DNA of 64,000 bases, taken from contig VWYX01000291.1 in the NCBI GenBank assembly GCA_013396525.1, positions 496,001-560,000 on the forward strand, written 5' to 3'. Below the pieces are notes generated by a model that was not told the origin of the DNA, did no database searches, and saw only the letters and a list, made by a program, of their open reading frames with translations. Positions within the stretch are counted from its first letter, which is position 1, and every line of letters begins with the position of its first letter. Shown in pieces: positions 12,701-27,700 of this stretch. Source of the DNA: Chaetorhynchus papuensis. Its lineage: Eukaryota > Chordata > Aves > Passeriformes > Rhipiduridae. The translations under genes and the position numbers were made by a program.

Positions 12701-15700
12701 GTTACTTTAGAATAAAGGTACAGCATCTTCCATGTTCGACTGTGTCAGTCCACCTTCTGGGTATTCTTCATCTGTGCTCAAAGAATAGAGATGTAATTCA
12801 AAATGAAAAATAAATGCCATATTCAAGTAGGGCTCCTTGAAGTAGGGTGTCTTGAAGGGGCTAGGGAGGGAGAAAGGAATCTCCCTCATTCATGAGGGAA
12901 TGCACCGTGTGCATTCACAGTGCTTAAACCAAAGGTATAACATTCCCACTGTGGAGATGCTGCACTCAGGCATACTTCAGGTCAGGAAGAAACACCTTGA
13001 GTAAATTCAGTTAATTTCTTTAGGTGAGCAGAATTCAATCTCCAGCCCTGGAATCAGACAAGTACATAAACATCATCAGCTTCTTTATGCCAATAATATC
13101 CTGGACCTATTATCAGTGAGAGACAGGCCTCAATGTTGCACCTCCTGTGAATAATACCTAAAAAAACCATTCAGCTACTTCTCTTCCATAGCAGAATTTC
13201 TTTCAGATATTATTTTGTAATTATTGCAATTGGTTACTAAAAGCTTGAGTTTGGTAACCTCAGTCATAGTGAAAAATGTCAGTAAATTCACATGCTCCAG
13301 AGGGAAATCATTGTACCAAGTGTACTTTTGAAGGGTCACAGATTGATAGATATTGCAGATAGATTAGATAGATAGACAGATCTGCACAGGTAGATAAATT
13401 GCAGTTCACAGAGTCTCTGCTGCACCATCGAATGAGCCTTCCCTCCTCTGCCCACATCTATCCCATTTGGCATGTGCTAAGGATGGTATCACAAACATTG
13501 TGAGTTTTAACACACACAGACAAGTATCTCACTCTGCTACAGCCAAGTAAAATGAAACAGTCAAGTAACTAAAGTGGACAGTCAAGGCAGTGTTAGAAGC
13601 CGACTAACAGCTTCTAACGAGCTCCAGATGCTTTTTCTTTCTGCATAGTTTGAAATCTAACATTTCCAGGCACTGCTTGCCATTCAGTTCTTCTCCTTCC
13701 AGCTCGATCTTGCAGTCTGGAACCAACCATTATGCTAATGATCTCCAAGGGCGTAGCACTCCTGTTGCTTAGTAACACAAGTTTCATAAGCTGCAGAAGG
13801 AGCACAAAATAGCAGGACCCTGGAGTTGGGGAAACCCTTTTGCCACTCCACACTGGCATGCTCACCCAAGCTTCTTGAAGAGCTGCCATTTTCCATCAAG
13901 GAAGTACAATTCAGAATTCACAGGACTGTGGAAAGGAAACTGTCCTGTGCTTCCTGCTCATAGATCTATTTACAGACTGAAAGACTATTTCATTATTCAA
14001 AGAAGAGCAGACAGAGGACAACTGCACAGTAACAGACTATGAATGCTCAGCCCGTACTACTGAGAAAAACTGAGCAGCTTGTGACATCCGCACCTCGGCC
14101 TCTAGTAGCTTTCTAGCTGCTAGCCGGTAAGATTGCATGCAGGGGGGCAGCCTGGCAGAATTGTTAAGATGAAACAATATTTCTGCCTATTCTTGGTGGG
14201 CCTTGGTTTTGCAAGTGACCTTGCACTGTGTGATAGCATGGTGGCCCTGAAGTCACCTGGAAAAGTAAGAAAATTAAGGAAGGAAACTTCTCTCAAACTA
14301 TGTACTCATAGTGGAATTTAGTCTAAACCTGCCTGTTAGCAAGAGACTGCATTTAAGACAGTCCATGAATGAATCGCTTCCACAACAGATCATATCCAAC
14401 TACAGGAAATGTTAACAAGGCTTGTAAGCAGGGAAGCAGAACTGCGTGGCTTCATGCAAAATCATTTGCTGTACGAGTGCTGGTTTTAAGCTGTGCATGC
14501 AAGTATTTCACTATAGATGAGAGTAGCACCTATTCCATTGGTGAATTAGCACATGTGACCTCACAGCCTTCCTGCCACCAGAGAGGTGCAGGGAATGCGT
14601 AGCTCCGCTGGGCTTGCCATGCCTGCTGTGCAGCATGCAGAATTCCAAGAGGAAAGACAGAGGAAATCTCTCACAGAGTAGTTCAAGATGGGCTCAAGAT
14701 GTTTTGCGCAGTTTTGGATGCAGTGAACTAGGAGGCACCAACCCTAGAAGAAAATGATAGGCAGAACCACAGAGGAGGAGGTCCTGAAACACCAGGCAGT
14801 GCTACAGGCAGGAGGCCAGTTCTGTTCTCGCCTGTGCTGGGAAAAGAAGAAGAAATGTTCAGGGTCCAAATGTGCAGGCTTTTAGGATCAGATGTCCTTC
14901 TTAGGGCAGGCTTAAGATACAACGGGTCATGACTGACCCCTGTGCAAGTGTTTAAGTGCAGATAAGGAATAATCCCCAGTGCTTCCTTGCCTCAGAGAGA
15001 CACTGATAGTCTTAGTACTGATGCTCAGGTCTGTTCCGTCCCTGCACCTCCCAGCAACACTGAGCACCACAGACAGCATGATGCCCTCGACACACATTTT
15101 CTATTAATTTCTGTATCAGGTCAACCTCAAAGCTCTGGGCTTGTTAAACATTCCTAAAGCTCTGGGCTTTCAAAACCCCATCCAGGCTAAAGATTCTACC
15201 AAGTGTGGATAGAAAGGGAAAGGGTTTTCTAGTCAAGATCCATTTTAGTGAGACCTTAGCAGAAATACAGCACCCTCCACCCCAGTAAAAGGCTTGTCAA
15301 CAACTCAGGGGGTGAACCTGGCAGTGGGGTGACGGTTTAGAAAAAACAAGTGGAAAGTATCATCATCACTTCTTAGGTGGTAGGGCAGGACATGTACCTC
15401 TCCCTCTGCCGTTCTAGGAGATGCACTGTGAGCATAAGATTGAACAGGCATAATTAACATTTAAGCAAGGAGGACTCCTGTGATTCCTGTATTTTTAATA
15501 TCAGTGGCTACAGAACTGAGGCCCTCTTACACAGAGCCAAAGACAATGAGACATGGCTAAGTAAGCTCTGTTATCTCCAGCTGCAGCCCTGTAAAACACT
15601 GGTAATTAGTTTACAAGCATGCAGAGGCAGGAGAGCTATTCATCCCCTTCAAGTTGTCAAGTGCACTAAAATGTTTCTGCAGTCCTTTAGTATTAATCCC

Positions 15701-18700
15701 CTGGTTTTGGAATTGCAAATCATAGTTTTCTAAGTTTGAAATGTGGCTCCAGCTTTTAACCCAAACTAAATAGCACTTAGAAAGAGCGAGCACTCCCCAG
15801 TGACTTATCAGTGCATCTGAGAGGTTCACAGCTGGATTTTAAAAAACCTGACTATAGAAGGCAATGTGAAGAAACTTCTTTGGAGTCTGGACATTATGCA
15901 GTGCATCATACAAAGAGATCTGTCTTCAGAAAAATCACACTGATCTGTTTGTTTGGACTTCTTAAAAACCTGAAAGGTCCAGGTTCAAACTTTGTAACAG
16001 GTTGGAAAGGGTTACTGACAGAGAAATATGCAAACCCGGCAGGCTGAACTGCAGCGTTAGTCCTGCCAAGCCTCCAGCACTCAACCTTGTACGCCAGGCT
16101 CCCTCTAGTGCTGCCAGGCACGCACAGCGCAGAGGGACCCCGGCACTGGGAACCAGTTACCAGAACAGCGGCACAACTGAATGATTCTTTGCCTAGGTGG
16201 TATTTTTTAAAATAAGAAAGGAAACTATTTGGGCTTAATGCTTCCCTCTTGGATTTTAAATGAAAAGTAATAGAAAAAAATTAATAGGAACTGAATAAAG
16301 TGTTTTCTTTCTGAGTTTTAAACATATTTTAAAAAAGCATTTTAAAAGAAATTATAATATCGAAATTAGGAAAAAATTACATGTTTCTCCTTGAGGATCC
16401 CATTCGTTTTTTAAAATGCATACTCGGTTGAGAAGCTTCACTTATCAAAAAGCACTGAATGTCTTCGTCAACTCATCCAACACAAAATTCAAACAAAGAA
16501 AAAGTTGGACCCAAAGGTCACCTGGTTCATGCCAATTACAGGAAGCAGAAAGTCTTCTTCCATCCTGCCAACATGTAAGAAAGCTCCCCTACAGATCTTT
16601 TTTCCTGAAGCATCGTAGTCACCCCTGTGTCCCAGAAAGGTGTCCTGTACCAGCAGTAGGGCCCTGGCATTCCCCATGCTGCTCAACTTTGTCTTCACAG
16701 AACTGCTAACAAGGATATTGCATAAAATCATTAAAATGAGTGAGCTGTGATTAGAAAACCCTGCTGTTTCGGTCTCCAGAACTTTCTGCTCACTCCTAGG
16801 GAAATTATTTACTCTAACATCAACAAAGGTGGAAAGAGTACTTATTTACACTTTGCTTCAGTTACCAGTCAACATATAGATAGAATAGCATCGGCCTTGC
16901 CTCTTGGTAATATGGTCCTGCAAGTACTCGTGAGAGACAGAAACATGGGAGTGACACACAGAAAGATTTAACTGTGTTTAAACATTTTCATATAAAATAA
17001 CAAAAAACCTATTTTGGAACATGCCCCCCCGGCAAGACTGAATCCACTCCGCTGCTTCCAGTATTTTCTGAAGCATCTGCCTCATTACAGAGCTCCTGGG
17101 AGAGTGGATGGTAGCTGGGTTAATGCTTTTGCATTATTTTGGGCTATGGCATGTAATTGAAAAGAAGCTGAAATGCCTTAGTTGTAACTTGAGCTTCCCC
17201 TTCATGTATTCACACATGATTAATGAGTAGCCAAAAAGCCTGAAGGGTTTATAATGAACATAGGGACATGTATTGTAGACAAATCCATATTTTGTCCTAA
17301 ACAATCATTCATCAAAGCTGCAATTTGACTCTTCACAATTAAATGCCAGAGTACCCAGACCTGAGATTACTCAGCTGTAACTGTGCTCCTCTCTGAACTC
17401 TCACTGAGAGGGACATTGTCATCCATTTCCAGGGAATCGGCCTATTTCCTTTGCCACTAGTCATAATTAGCAGCTGTATTTGATGACCTTTGATTAGAAG
17501 GAGTTCACCAAACCTGAGATTAAGTGGACTATACTCTTATAGGCCTCACCTCCAGGAAGCGTGTAACACATGCTGAGCATCAGTATGAGTCAGAAGTCTG
17601 ACTACTACACCTACATGCATTTTTCTGAGGGCAGGACACCTTTGCAGTGGGAAACCCTCTATCTCACAACATGAATAAAATAACAAGGTTAGAGTATCCA
17701 GAGAAGACACTTAGCAAGGCCCTGTTTAACAGGTCATTAAGCAGCACTGACACCAATCCCTGTTGCAGTTTGCCCTGTAGGTGATACATGAATTGCCAAC
17801 AGTTCTGGCAAGTCTGGGAGCCCACCATGTTCCTGAGTCCTGGTCAAACCAAAATTCTTAATAATTTCCTTTAAACATATAATCTTTCAGTTACATCCAG
17901 AGCCGAAATCTCAAGTCCATCACACAGGAAGTTTAACCAACCCTTTCGCAAATGCCAGGTCTGTAAAGAAGGCAACTGTTGATCTGGCAGAATGAGACAA
18001 TTTTGGGTAGTTTCTTTTAATGCAGTCTCTAAGGACTGGATTGACACCCACAATATATTTTGCTCCACTCCTCAGCTGGCTGATGGATAATAACATATTT
18101 CATTCAGTTGCATTATATCCTAAGCTCAAATCAGTATTTAGGAATGAAAGACAGTAAATGTCATCCACTTGTAATTTCACCCTCTAATGTAATGTAGATG
18201 TTACCTTGCAATGAAATAATATTGTAAATTATTAGAATTTCACCTACTCAAAATACTTTCAGGAAGAATTTTCAGACTTGCAGCTTTGCATTTGAAAAGT
18301 TCTGACCTCAAAACAAAAAAACTTCTGAAGAATCTAGCAGTAATAATTAACTTACAACTGTGTGATTAACAGCCATGGCTTTCAATGGCATTATTGGAGT
18401 TGTCACATTTTATCCACATTTTATCTGTCTGTCTGTCAGCAGAGAGATGCCTCCCAAAGGAAAAGGTCCACAAGGGAAAAGGATCACCTTGAAAGTGGCC
18501 AAAAATGCAGTCCGGGTAGCTTTTAATGGAAGGCGCCGTCTTGACTTAAGCAAAATGGGCATTGCCACCTTCCCCAAGTGCATTCTGGAGCTGGCTGACG
18601 TGGAGGAACTTGATCTGAGCAGAAACATGTTAAGAAAGATTCCAAACATCATTGAGAAGTTCCAGAATCTGATGTGGCTGGACCTGCACAGTAATCAGCT

Positions 18701-21700
18701 TGATGAGCTGCCCGCAGCAATAGGCACACTTCGCAACCTTACTTACCTGAATTTATGCAACAACAAGTTGAAAGCTCTGCCAGAAGAGTTGACCCTTCTC
18801 AGGAGCCTGCGTATTCTCAACCTTGGCTTGAACTGTCTTGAGACTATTCCCACCACTCTTGGGTCCCTGAAGGAACTTACTGAGCTAGGTCTCTTTGACA
18901 ACGCCTTGACCATCATCCCGAAGAGTGTGAAAAAACTCCCCAAGCTTGAGAAACTGAATGTAAAAAGAAACCCTTTACCCGAATTTGCGGAGGAAGAAGA
19001 GCCAATTGACACTGTTAAACGCATAGAATCACTTTACTTAGTAGAAAAGAAAGACCTGTGCGGTTCCTGCCTGCAGACATGTCAGGGTGAGAGGGAGGAG
19101 CTGCACAAGTTAGAGGACATGACACCCGGCCCCTCAAATAAGCCAGATTTCTCTTCACTTGTTACACCCAATTCCACTGCAAGGGATAACGAAGAAGAAT
19201 GGAGAATGAAAGATGACAATCCTTGAAATATACCAAGGCACTCAACAGACCATGTTCCACGAAGTCCAGCCCAAGCTAATAAAAAGCTGACCTCCCTGCT
19301 CTTCCATTTTCCTGCAGTTCTGCTTCTGTAAAGATCAACTTCATTTTAGAAGCAGATCTATGTGATCTCTAAAATGAAAACCAGAACAACTACACTGTGC
19401 GTATATTTGGAAAAGACTATTTCCATCTGGGCCTGTCCCTACAACTTGTTCTCCATGTTTCGGCTTTTTGGGGTCTTTTGCGTGTGCAGTGTCCAGTGAA
19501 GGGATCTTTTAAAAAATAGGTTTTTCTAGTAAATCCATTCCCACCACTAAGTCCCAAATATTATTTCTGTTCATTTTCCTAGGGTGAGACACAGTTGAAG
19601 CAGTCTCAGTAAATACCATTTGGAGGAAAAGGCACAGACCTGGGAACCTCCTGCTGCTGGTGGCTGCCGCCAAGCTCAGAGTCTCAAATAGGCACTTCCA
19701 GTGTAGGAACTGTGAGCCTGTTCCAATTCGGCAGAGGCAGCAAACACAAGTCTAATGCTGAGGAGCAACTAAGCAGTGCAAACACAGTGCTTAGAAATAG
19801 ACAACCAGTGATCCTGGTTGCCATCAAGGGGCCGGATTCTGCAAGTTCTTTGGGATTTTGGGTGCTGTACCTGGGTGCAGTGATCTCCAACTTGCACAAC
19901 ACAATCAGCATGGCTTCCCATACTCATAGTGTTTTCTCTGCCTCTGAGTCTCTCTCTCCAAGGAAGATGTAGAAGGGAGAACAGGTAGGAAAAATATTTC
20001 TCCTTATAAGGGTCCCAGGCTTACCACTTAAGCAGTGAATAAAGTGATTAAGAGAAGAAGAGTCACTGTCTTCCATGAACCAAGAATCAGCTTGTGAATT
20101 GATGAAGTCAGGTCTGGTATCCCCACAGCACTTTTAGCTTTCTGTTGACATGTACATATGCACATGTGCACCTGAGCACACATATTCACTTGCTCAAATC
20201 ACATCCTTAGAGCAGAGAGTGCTGACATCCTGCAAACAGCAATATACAGGGACAAGCAACGAGCAGATTATAAAAGCACTCTAGCATGACATGAGAAGGG
20301 CTGGCAGTGGCTGTAATAACCTATGGTGATGGCAAACATTTAAGTATATTTGAATGAAGAATAAAGTGCCAGGAGCACTTTATTTTTTAAATGGCTACAG
20401 TAGAGCCTGGGAGTCGGAACGACTGCACTTAATACAGTTATCCAAGGTTTCCTGCATTTTACCTTATATTTAGGGATTCTTCCGTTATCCCCTTCGACTT
20501 CAAAGCAGGTTGGAAAGAGCAAAATCTATAGAAGATATGAAAGGTCACGTTATAGTTATGCAAACGGTTATTATGACATATTATGTATCTATATAACTGC
20601 TGTGGCCTCACAGCTTTCCTCAGGAAGCCACAGCATTTCCCTGAGACTCTAACCTGGGACAAAGGTGCAAGACAACAGGCAAAAGCATACATTTAATATT
20701 AAGGAGTTGCTATGGGCTGGATAAAAGCAGTTTCTTTCCCCAACAGGACTTTGAATTTATATATAGGGTTATGGACTTTTGATTTAAGGTACTATTAAAG
20801 TCAGAGAATAAGAACCCACTCAGACATTTATTTAGCAAAAATGGCAGAAAGAACACCAACCCTCGTCTCAGCCATTCATACTTATATTTGCTGTGGGTTT
20901 ATGATATCAGATAAACCATACCCTTGAAATATATAGGTTTGGTGACCTTCAGCTGAGGATCAAAACCTTGTCTTGAACTGCCTTTGAAAGATTCCCCCAA
21001 GAGATACTTGTCAGAACTCAAAGACAGCAAAGATAAGGGCTGGCTCTGGGGCAGATCCTGGTGACTCTAAGTAGCCACACTGTGCAGCCAGCTTGGAAAG
21101 GAAGAACAGATAAATCTGCACTGACTTTTTTAGTGCAATACTGCAATAGGAACTGTTCAGAGATTTCAGGAGCAGAAGGAATTTCTATGATTCTTTAGAA
21201 ATTAACAGCACCAATGCCCAGTTCGGGCTGCAGAATTTACTACAGGAAGTACTAGTACTGAAGTGGATTTTTCTGTGTAAAGGCCAGTGAATGTAATCCT
21301 GATATAATGGCCAGAACTGCAGCAGACAAAACCATGCAAAAAAACAAAGTACAGATTAATCACTTCATAGTCTTACATTCAAGTTCATTAAACAGGACAA
21401 GTACATAAGGAGAATTTTTTAAAAAATGCCATTGTTAAAAGTTAACTCTACAAAGATAAAGTTGGAAAGACAAAAATATGTTATTCCTAAAGAATCTAGT
21501 GATACTATGTGGGTTGGAAGAAAGCAGGAAGAAACCTTCTTTCACCCAGTAAGGTGAGGTGAGGTGGAGGTGGCTCTCGTCTCAGTGGGAGGAAGGAAAA
21601 CAGCTACAGTCAAAATTTCCTGGGATGCAGGGACGCACAACACACCACTGGGTGCTAGAAAAGTCCTACACATTCGATCCCTTGGTAAGTCAATGGCTAT

Positions 21701-24700
21701 ATAATGCTCAAAAAAATTCACAGGTCAGAAAAAGGAAAATTCCATAGCTAAAGAGTAACCCATTAAAGCTCAAGGAAAAAACTTAAAGTTCCTGTGGCAA
21801 CATAAGACAGACACCTGACACCAGGATAAATACGGGTGGTATACCAGGAGCATCACCAGAAACATTTCCATGTTGTTATGAGCTAGTCATTACCTTTTAA
21901 ATATCTTATTTCGGTCACTGTCATGGAAGACAAGAAATCTGGAGTAACCATTCTTGAAGAATATTTCCAAGGCAATCTCCTGGAAAGGTAAATCATTTGC
22001 AGTGTGAGAAGCTGCAGAGAAAAGCCTAGTGCTGCAAAGGGTCCAACAAGGCCTGTCCAGTTCTTCAGGGCTTTAAAAACAAGACCTTGACTTTTTTGAC
22101 AAATGTGCAGAAGTAAAACAAAATACATCTAACATTCTAAATTTCTCCAACAGTAGGAAGGGTCCTACTGGGTGACTAGGAGTTCCAACACTTCTTTGAA
22201 GCAAAACCAAACTCCAGATATTGGTTCCATCACTCACCTTTTCCTGCTGCTTCTGAAACATTTTTATTGTGAAACCTCAGTGTGATTAATAAGACAATAG
22301 TAGCATTAACTTCCAACTAGGTGATAAAGATAACACAAAGAGGGGATTCTAAATAAGAGTTTGTTTTAGAGAGCATCCATACTGCTTTCTAAATTAAGAG
22401 AGAGCTCAACAGAACTGCCAAAATAATTTCTCCTGACTAGAAGCAGCAAAGGAGGAAGTGGAGCTTATGACATTTCTCACCAAAACTTTGAAGAACTAAA
22501 GTTGAAAGAAAACTTCACTCCCTTTTCACCTCCCCAGAATGTCTCCACACATTTTCATGCTGGGCATTTGAATATAATCCTATTATTTACTTAGTGAGTG
22601 GTCCTTTCTTCCCCCCAAGTCATTCAAGTAAAACTATAAATAACATGTGGTGTCTGGGAGCACAGACATGAGTTTCAATCCAAATGTGGCAGGTGCAATA
22701 CAAACCTAGAGAAACACTATGATGGCAGGTGGCCCATACATGATTCATGGATAAAATATAAAGCATAAAGGTAATATGAGAGCAGCTATGACAATAAACA
22801 GTTTGCAGCATTTGCTCTGAAGCTCAGCTTTCCAAATGAGGTCTGCTCAAGTGTTGGCACTAAAGAACTGGGCCAGGGCTGTGCTCTGGGCTGGGCTATG
22901 TGCAGGGACAAGAGGAGACCAGCTGAGGCACAGTCACTGCCTAAACAGCTGATCTACCTGTCCTGCAGGGAAAGCACAAGGAATCAGGTTTCCTCTTTTC
23001 CACAATATATTTTCAAAGTCTGTGGCATAGAGTCCCAGCACAAGCCTGATACAGATACCCAAGTTTTCAGTTCATTAACTGAACAAAACAACCCTGGAAC
23101 AACAAAATCCCCAATCTACAAAACGCCTCAAACCAACAAGCTCAGCCTTTGCCCCAGGCCCATCCAAACACTGTTTCTACTCATCTCCACTTTTCACTTT
23201 GGGTCACACCAAACAGTTCTATTTTTCGTGTTTAAAAAAATCCATGCATGAGTAGTTGGAAGTCTTCCACTGGCGACTTTGATGCTATCCCCCAAACAGA
23301 AGAGGTGACAGTTCTGCTACTCAGGCTGATCACCAGTGATCTAAGAAAATAAGCTTCATACAGTTACTCAGGACATAACATTCCTCTACATGCTTGGTGA
23401 GTGACCTAATCACTGCAATATACTGTATCCTGAAGCAAGTGTCACCCACCAAAATCACCCAGTTTGCACACATAATTAAATACAAAATAAAGCAGGGCTG
23501 ACTCAGGGATGAGTACCATACTACATGATATAAGACAATTATCAGCCCTTTTTTCTCCAACTTCTGAATTTTCTAAATGATTTCTTAATTCCCTGCTGAA
23601 TCTCAACCTTCCAAAAATGGATTCAAAATAACAAGTAACTAGTTCCAGCTACTTCAAAATTCCATATTTTGGTCAAATCTGTGAATTAATCCTTAGACTG
23701 TATCAAAACCGTCTAAAGCAAGTACAGGCTCTGGTGTTGCAAGAAGCTCTAGTTACAACTCTTCTGTGATTCTCCTCACAGATTCAGCTAAACGAGACAA
23801 AACTGAAAGGGTACCAAAGCCCCTGGTGATGAGTAGCTCCCGAATATTGCAGCTATAGGCACAGAATCCTCTGTTTTGGCTTATGGTTCTTTTACTGAAC
23901 CACATGCACAGCTTGAAAGTTATTCCAAGAGGCCCAGGATAAGTGTGTTAGTAACCCAGAGTACACTGATGCCGTAACTACTGAAGTCTTTGGGAGCTGA
24001 ATATTGCTGAAAGTCAGCCACTTTCTGGTAGCTTCCATAAAAATAAAGAAAATTAACTTAAAATTTAATTTTCAAAAACATGGTGTGAACAACACTGTTA
24101 GCCCAACAATTAATAAGCCAGCCACTCCAGTCAGGGTGTTTAAACACTGTGGTGAGTACAGAAAGGAGTTTGTATTAGCAAAGGCTAATGAAGCAATAAT
24201 GATGGGACCAAAAGCATTTTGATACTCAAGCAAAAAAATATCAGCACTCTCAGTGAAAACTGAGCAAGCAGTTTTCAGTCACATGTCATTGCTGCCATTG
24301 CAGCTTTCCCTCTAATGGCTGAGCATGTTAATTCCTACCTGCAGGAGAAAGCGCATCAGATGAATCTCTTTGATATCATGATACGAGTAACGGGAACACA
24401 TCTGGTCTCCCGCAGCATGATCTTTATGACATAAGTTGAAAATAAATGGATCACTGATTCTGGAGGAGAAAAATAAATTAAAAAAAAATAATTTGAAATA
24501 AAAAAGACCTGGAGAGCCCTCTTGAACATGCAAGCCCTCTCCTAAAGAAAAATAACAATACCAAGAGATACCAAGATCAACTGAGGCATACATAAACTGA
24601 ATACAAAGCTAAATAAGGCTAAATATGAAAGGCAGATTTTCTACTAGTTACCCACATAAAGAGCCTGTGGAGGCAAAGGGTAGGTTTGGAGTTACTTTAG

Positions 24701-27700
24701 GGCATGCAAATAGGCAGACAGCAATGTTTTGCACGCCTTGAAGTCTGAGAATCAGAAAGGGAAGAAACTTGTTGGGACAACCTCAAAGCCCAAGCATAGG
24801 GTAAGCATCATATGGACACACAGCTATTGTAAACAGCAGCGACAAGGAATTAATAATTAAGCAATTAATTAATTATTATTTTACTTGTGTATATGTATTG
24901 GAATTGCTATCTACAGCCTAGCCCACAGAAAATCTTAGAAAAACAACCTAAGCTTTTATCAGATCCAGTCCAATCGATCCTTAAGTCACTGGATCAGACT
25001 GACTGATATTAGACTTACTAAGATTTGGATGCAGAGCAGACAGTCAGGGAGTAAAAATGCTGAGCTACTTACTGTCCCACTGGTTTTTGCACATGAGCAC
25101 ACAGTATGTACAAAGAGCTTGGTCTAACAGACTCATTTTCAATATTGACTGCTTTCAATAAATCATGAGTCAGAGATGATAGCAGTGTGCCAAATATTAA
25201 TTACGATTCTGTCTTGGAGAAACAAACAAAATACTTATGAGACAATGAAGCTAAAGGGTCTTGTACTAACTGTTCCATATGAATAAAAGATGTGAGTCAC
25301 TCAGAAAGAAACTTTAACAACACGGTAACATAACTGAAAACCAGCAATGTATGTGTGAGACTGTCCACCATCTCCATCTGTTGAAGATGGGTGTTCTCAT
25401 GGCACCTCCAAAGCCTGTGAACAAGCACCTCTCTTAGTTATGTTGAACAGTTTTTTGAACAAATGGAAAGGATGGCAAACTTCTTGCTGTGCTATTATTC
25501 TGCTTGAAATGCCCTCAAAATCTGTGCAAATTCAAGGTATCCATGTGCCAGTACTGGAGCTGACCAAGCAGATCTCTAGAAGAAAGGAAAGAATGACTCA
25601 CCTGGACAAGCAGTGACTGGTACAGTAGACTTCCTCCAGAGGGGATAACACAAAGCACTCGCAGATGTAAAAGTGCTCTTTGCCAAAGAGCAGCACCCCT
25701 TCCAGGGCTGTATGACCCTGCACAACTGCCACGGAGCACTTGAACGTCACCTAGTATGGAGGCAAGCAGAATAAGGCCAGGAGCTGGTAACACAGGAGAC
25801 AGGGGCAGCAGGGAGCCAGACCCAGTGATGCAGAAGAAGGAATATCGTATGTTTGTACCAAAAACCAATGTTTGTGCCATATTGATTAGCAGGTTCACGG
25901 GAACAAAGCCACAAAAATCACCATGCCACTGGCAGAAGTCCAATCAGAATTTATAAATCTGTCAATCTAATTGTCTTAAAGATTTAAATAAACATTCTAG
26001 AATATTTTTTAAAATTTGCCTTGACATCCTAAGACTCAATTTCTTGTAGAGGAATTTCTAAAATACAATTTAAAAACATGGAGAATTTTTCAACAAAGTA
26101 TTTTGTTTATCATATATGCCAGTTCATAGAACGTTTTCTTGGGAACTGACCAGTTCTGATAAAGAAAAGTCTTTTTTCTGGAGCATTTTCTATGGCTGAG
26201 AGATGGTGCAGAAAGTAAACAAACCAATACAGGGACTGGAAAATAGTGTGGCCTGCAGGAAAATTAAAAGTTCTGATTTTAAATCAAGCAGTAGCTCATT
26301 GCAAAGAATTTCTCTTTCTTTTAGAAGAATGGAGTTCCTTATTTTTGCCTGCTCATAAAATATTCTATATGTACTCAGCTCCAAAAGCAAAGTCCATTGG
26401 TTAGTTCAGTCAGCTGGGAGGATCAAGGTCAACTCTGTGTTGTGCCCAGTTTCAACCAGAACTTTCAACCAGTACCTCCTCTCTTCCTAGGGAAGGAGGC
26501 AGTAGCTAATCATCTATTAGCCCAGCCTCAAAAATCTTGCTCCCAAAATCTTAAAACACTACTACCTTATATACTAAGAAAAGCGTGCTCTGCTGAGCTC
26601 CCCTTGTAAATTAATACAATCCTGAATTGCACACAATCCAGAAATGAGTGTAAAATTTTGCAAGCTGGGTCCATCTGAAGATGCAAGGACCAGTGGGCTA
26701 CATACAAAGGGATTAGAGAGGTATTTACATAACAGGGGAAGCTTCCTGATTCAGAAATGTAATGCAGTGTTCTTAAGAGAACAGATTGACAAGTATGGGA
26801 AGTATCACAAAGTCTGTTTTTGTCTTAAGATCTCAATGACCTTACCTCTGCCAAGCTTCGTAAGAACTAGGGAGCTGTATTATTTTTTGGGGCAGGCAAA
26901 ATTGACCCAGAAATGGCATTGGTTTTCCTAGACCACGTAAAGTCTACATAATCATATGTAGGGTAAGTATGGTTCTCCTTTGCTCTTTGCCTTTGTTCCT
27001 AACCTCACTATTTCTGGAGTCAAATCTACAACCTTCCCTGGCATCCCAAAATACACATGGTCTAGCTCAGGTCAGCTGAAACAAACCTGCACTGCTGCAC
27101 AGGCTTTAATGTTTGATGTCAGGACAACATAAATATTAAATTCATAAGTAAATGAAATAAAATTTCCACGTTTAAATACTTCTACTGAAAAGCCATTATT
27201 TTACCAACAAACGGGACACTTCATTTTGAAATCACTTAGTGGGCACAAAAGGTTGTTTTCTTCAATCTGGGTTTAAGGAAAAAAAAAAAAAGCCCTGGGA
27301 GATTTCTGTGTGGGTATTTTTTCATGAAAATCTCTTCAATCTCTTTCCCCTCTAAATGACTTCTAAGAGGAAGGTAGCATTTTTTCATCACCTCTCCCAC
27401 AGGAATGCCTATCTCTGCAGGGAAATGCCAACCACAGAACTCTGGAGTGCCTGCCATTACGTGGTTAGAGCCATGTGTGCTTGCACTGAGAATACTGGGG
27501 AATTCTGCTCTCATTAGCAAACCACATGGTTTCCTGAAGTAATTAAATAGGAAAAAGATCTCTTCTTCCCAAAAGGAAGGTAACTGAATATTGAAACATC
27601 AGGCAGTTGCATAAAGCAGCTTCACAGACACAAAGTTGAAATCCAGACTTCTAAGAAATCCACCTCAAACCCAGAGATCACGTGTCTGTTTTTAGGAGGC

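Larger units (their letters stand above)
9124..20462. other. WDFY4 intron w28-w29 (11.3 kb) hosting LRRC18
   Basis: The intron holds, left to right, the solo LTR (9840-10381), a GATA microsatellite near 13.35 kb and the LRRC18 coding exon (18447-19226). The stretches 10382-18420 and 19284-20462 have no exon I can support. A 5' UTR exon and promoter for LRRC18 should lie in 10.4-18.4 kb, but I could not place them. Confidence 0.7.
20526..25601. other. WDFY4 introns within the PH-domain exons
   Basis: Introns 20526-21893, 21980-24338 and 24460-25601. AT-rich, with a TAAT-rich patch near 24840-24885. No repeat family or further exon recognised. Confidence 0.65.
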
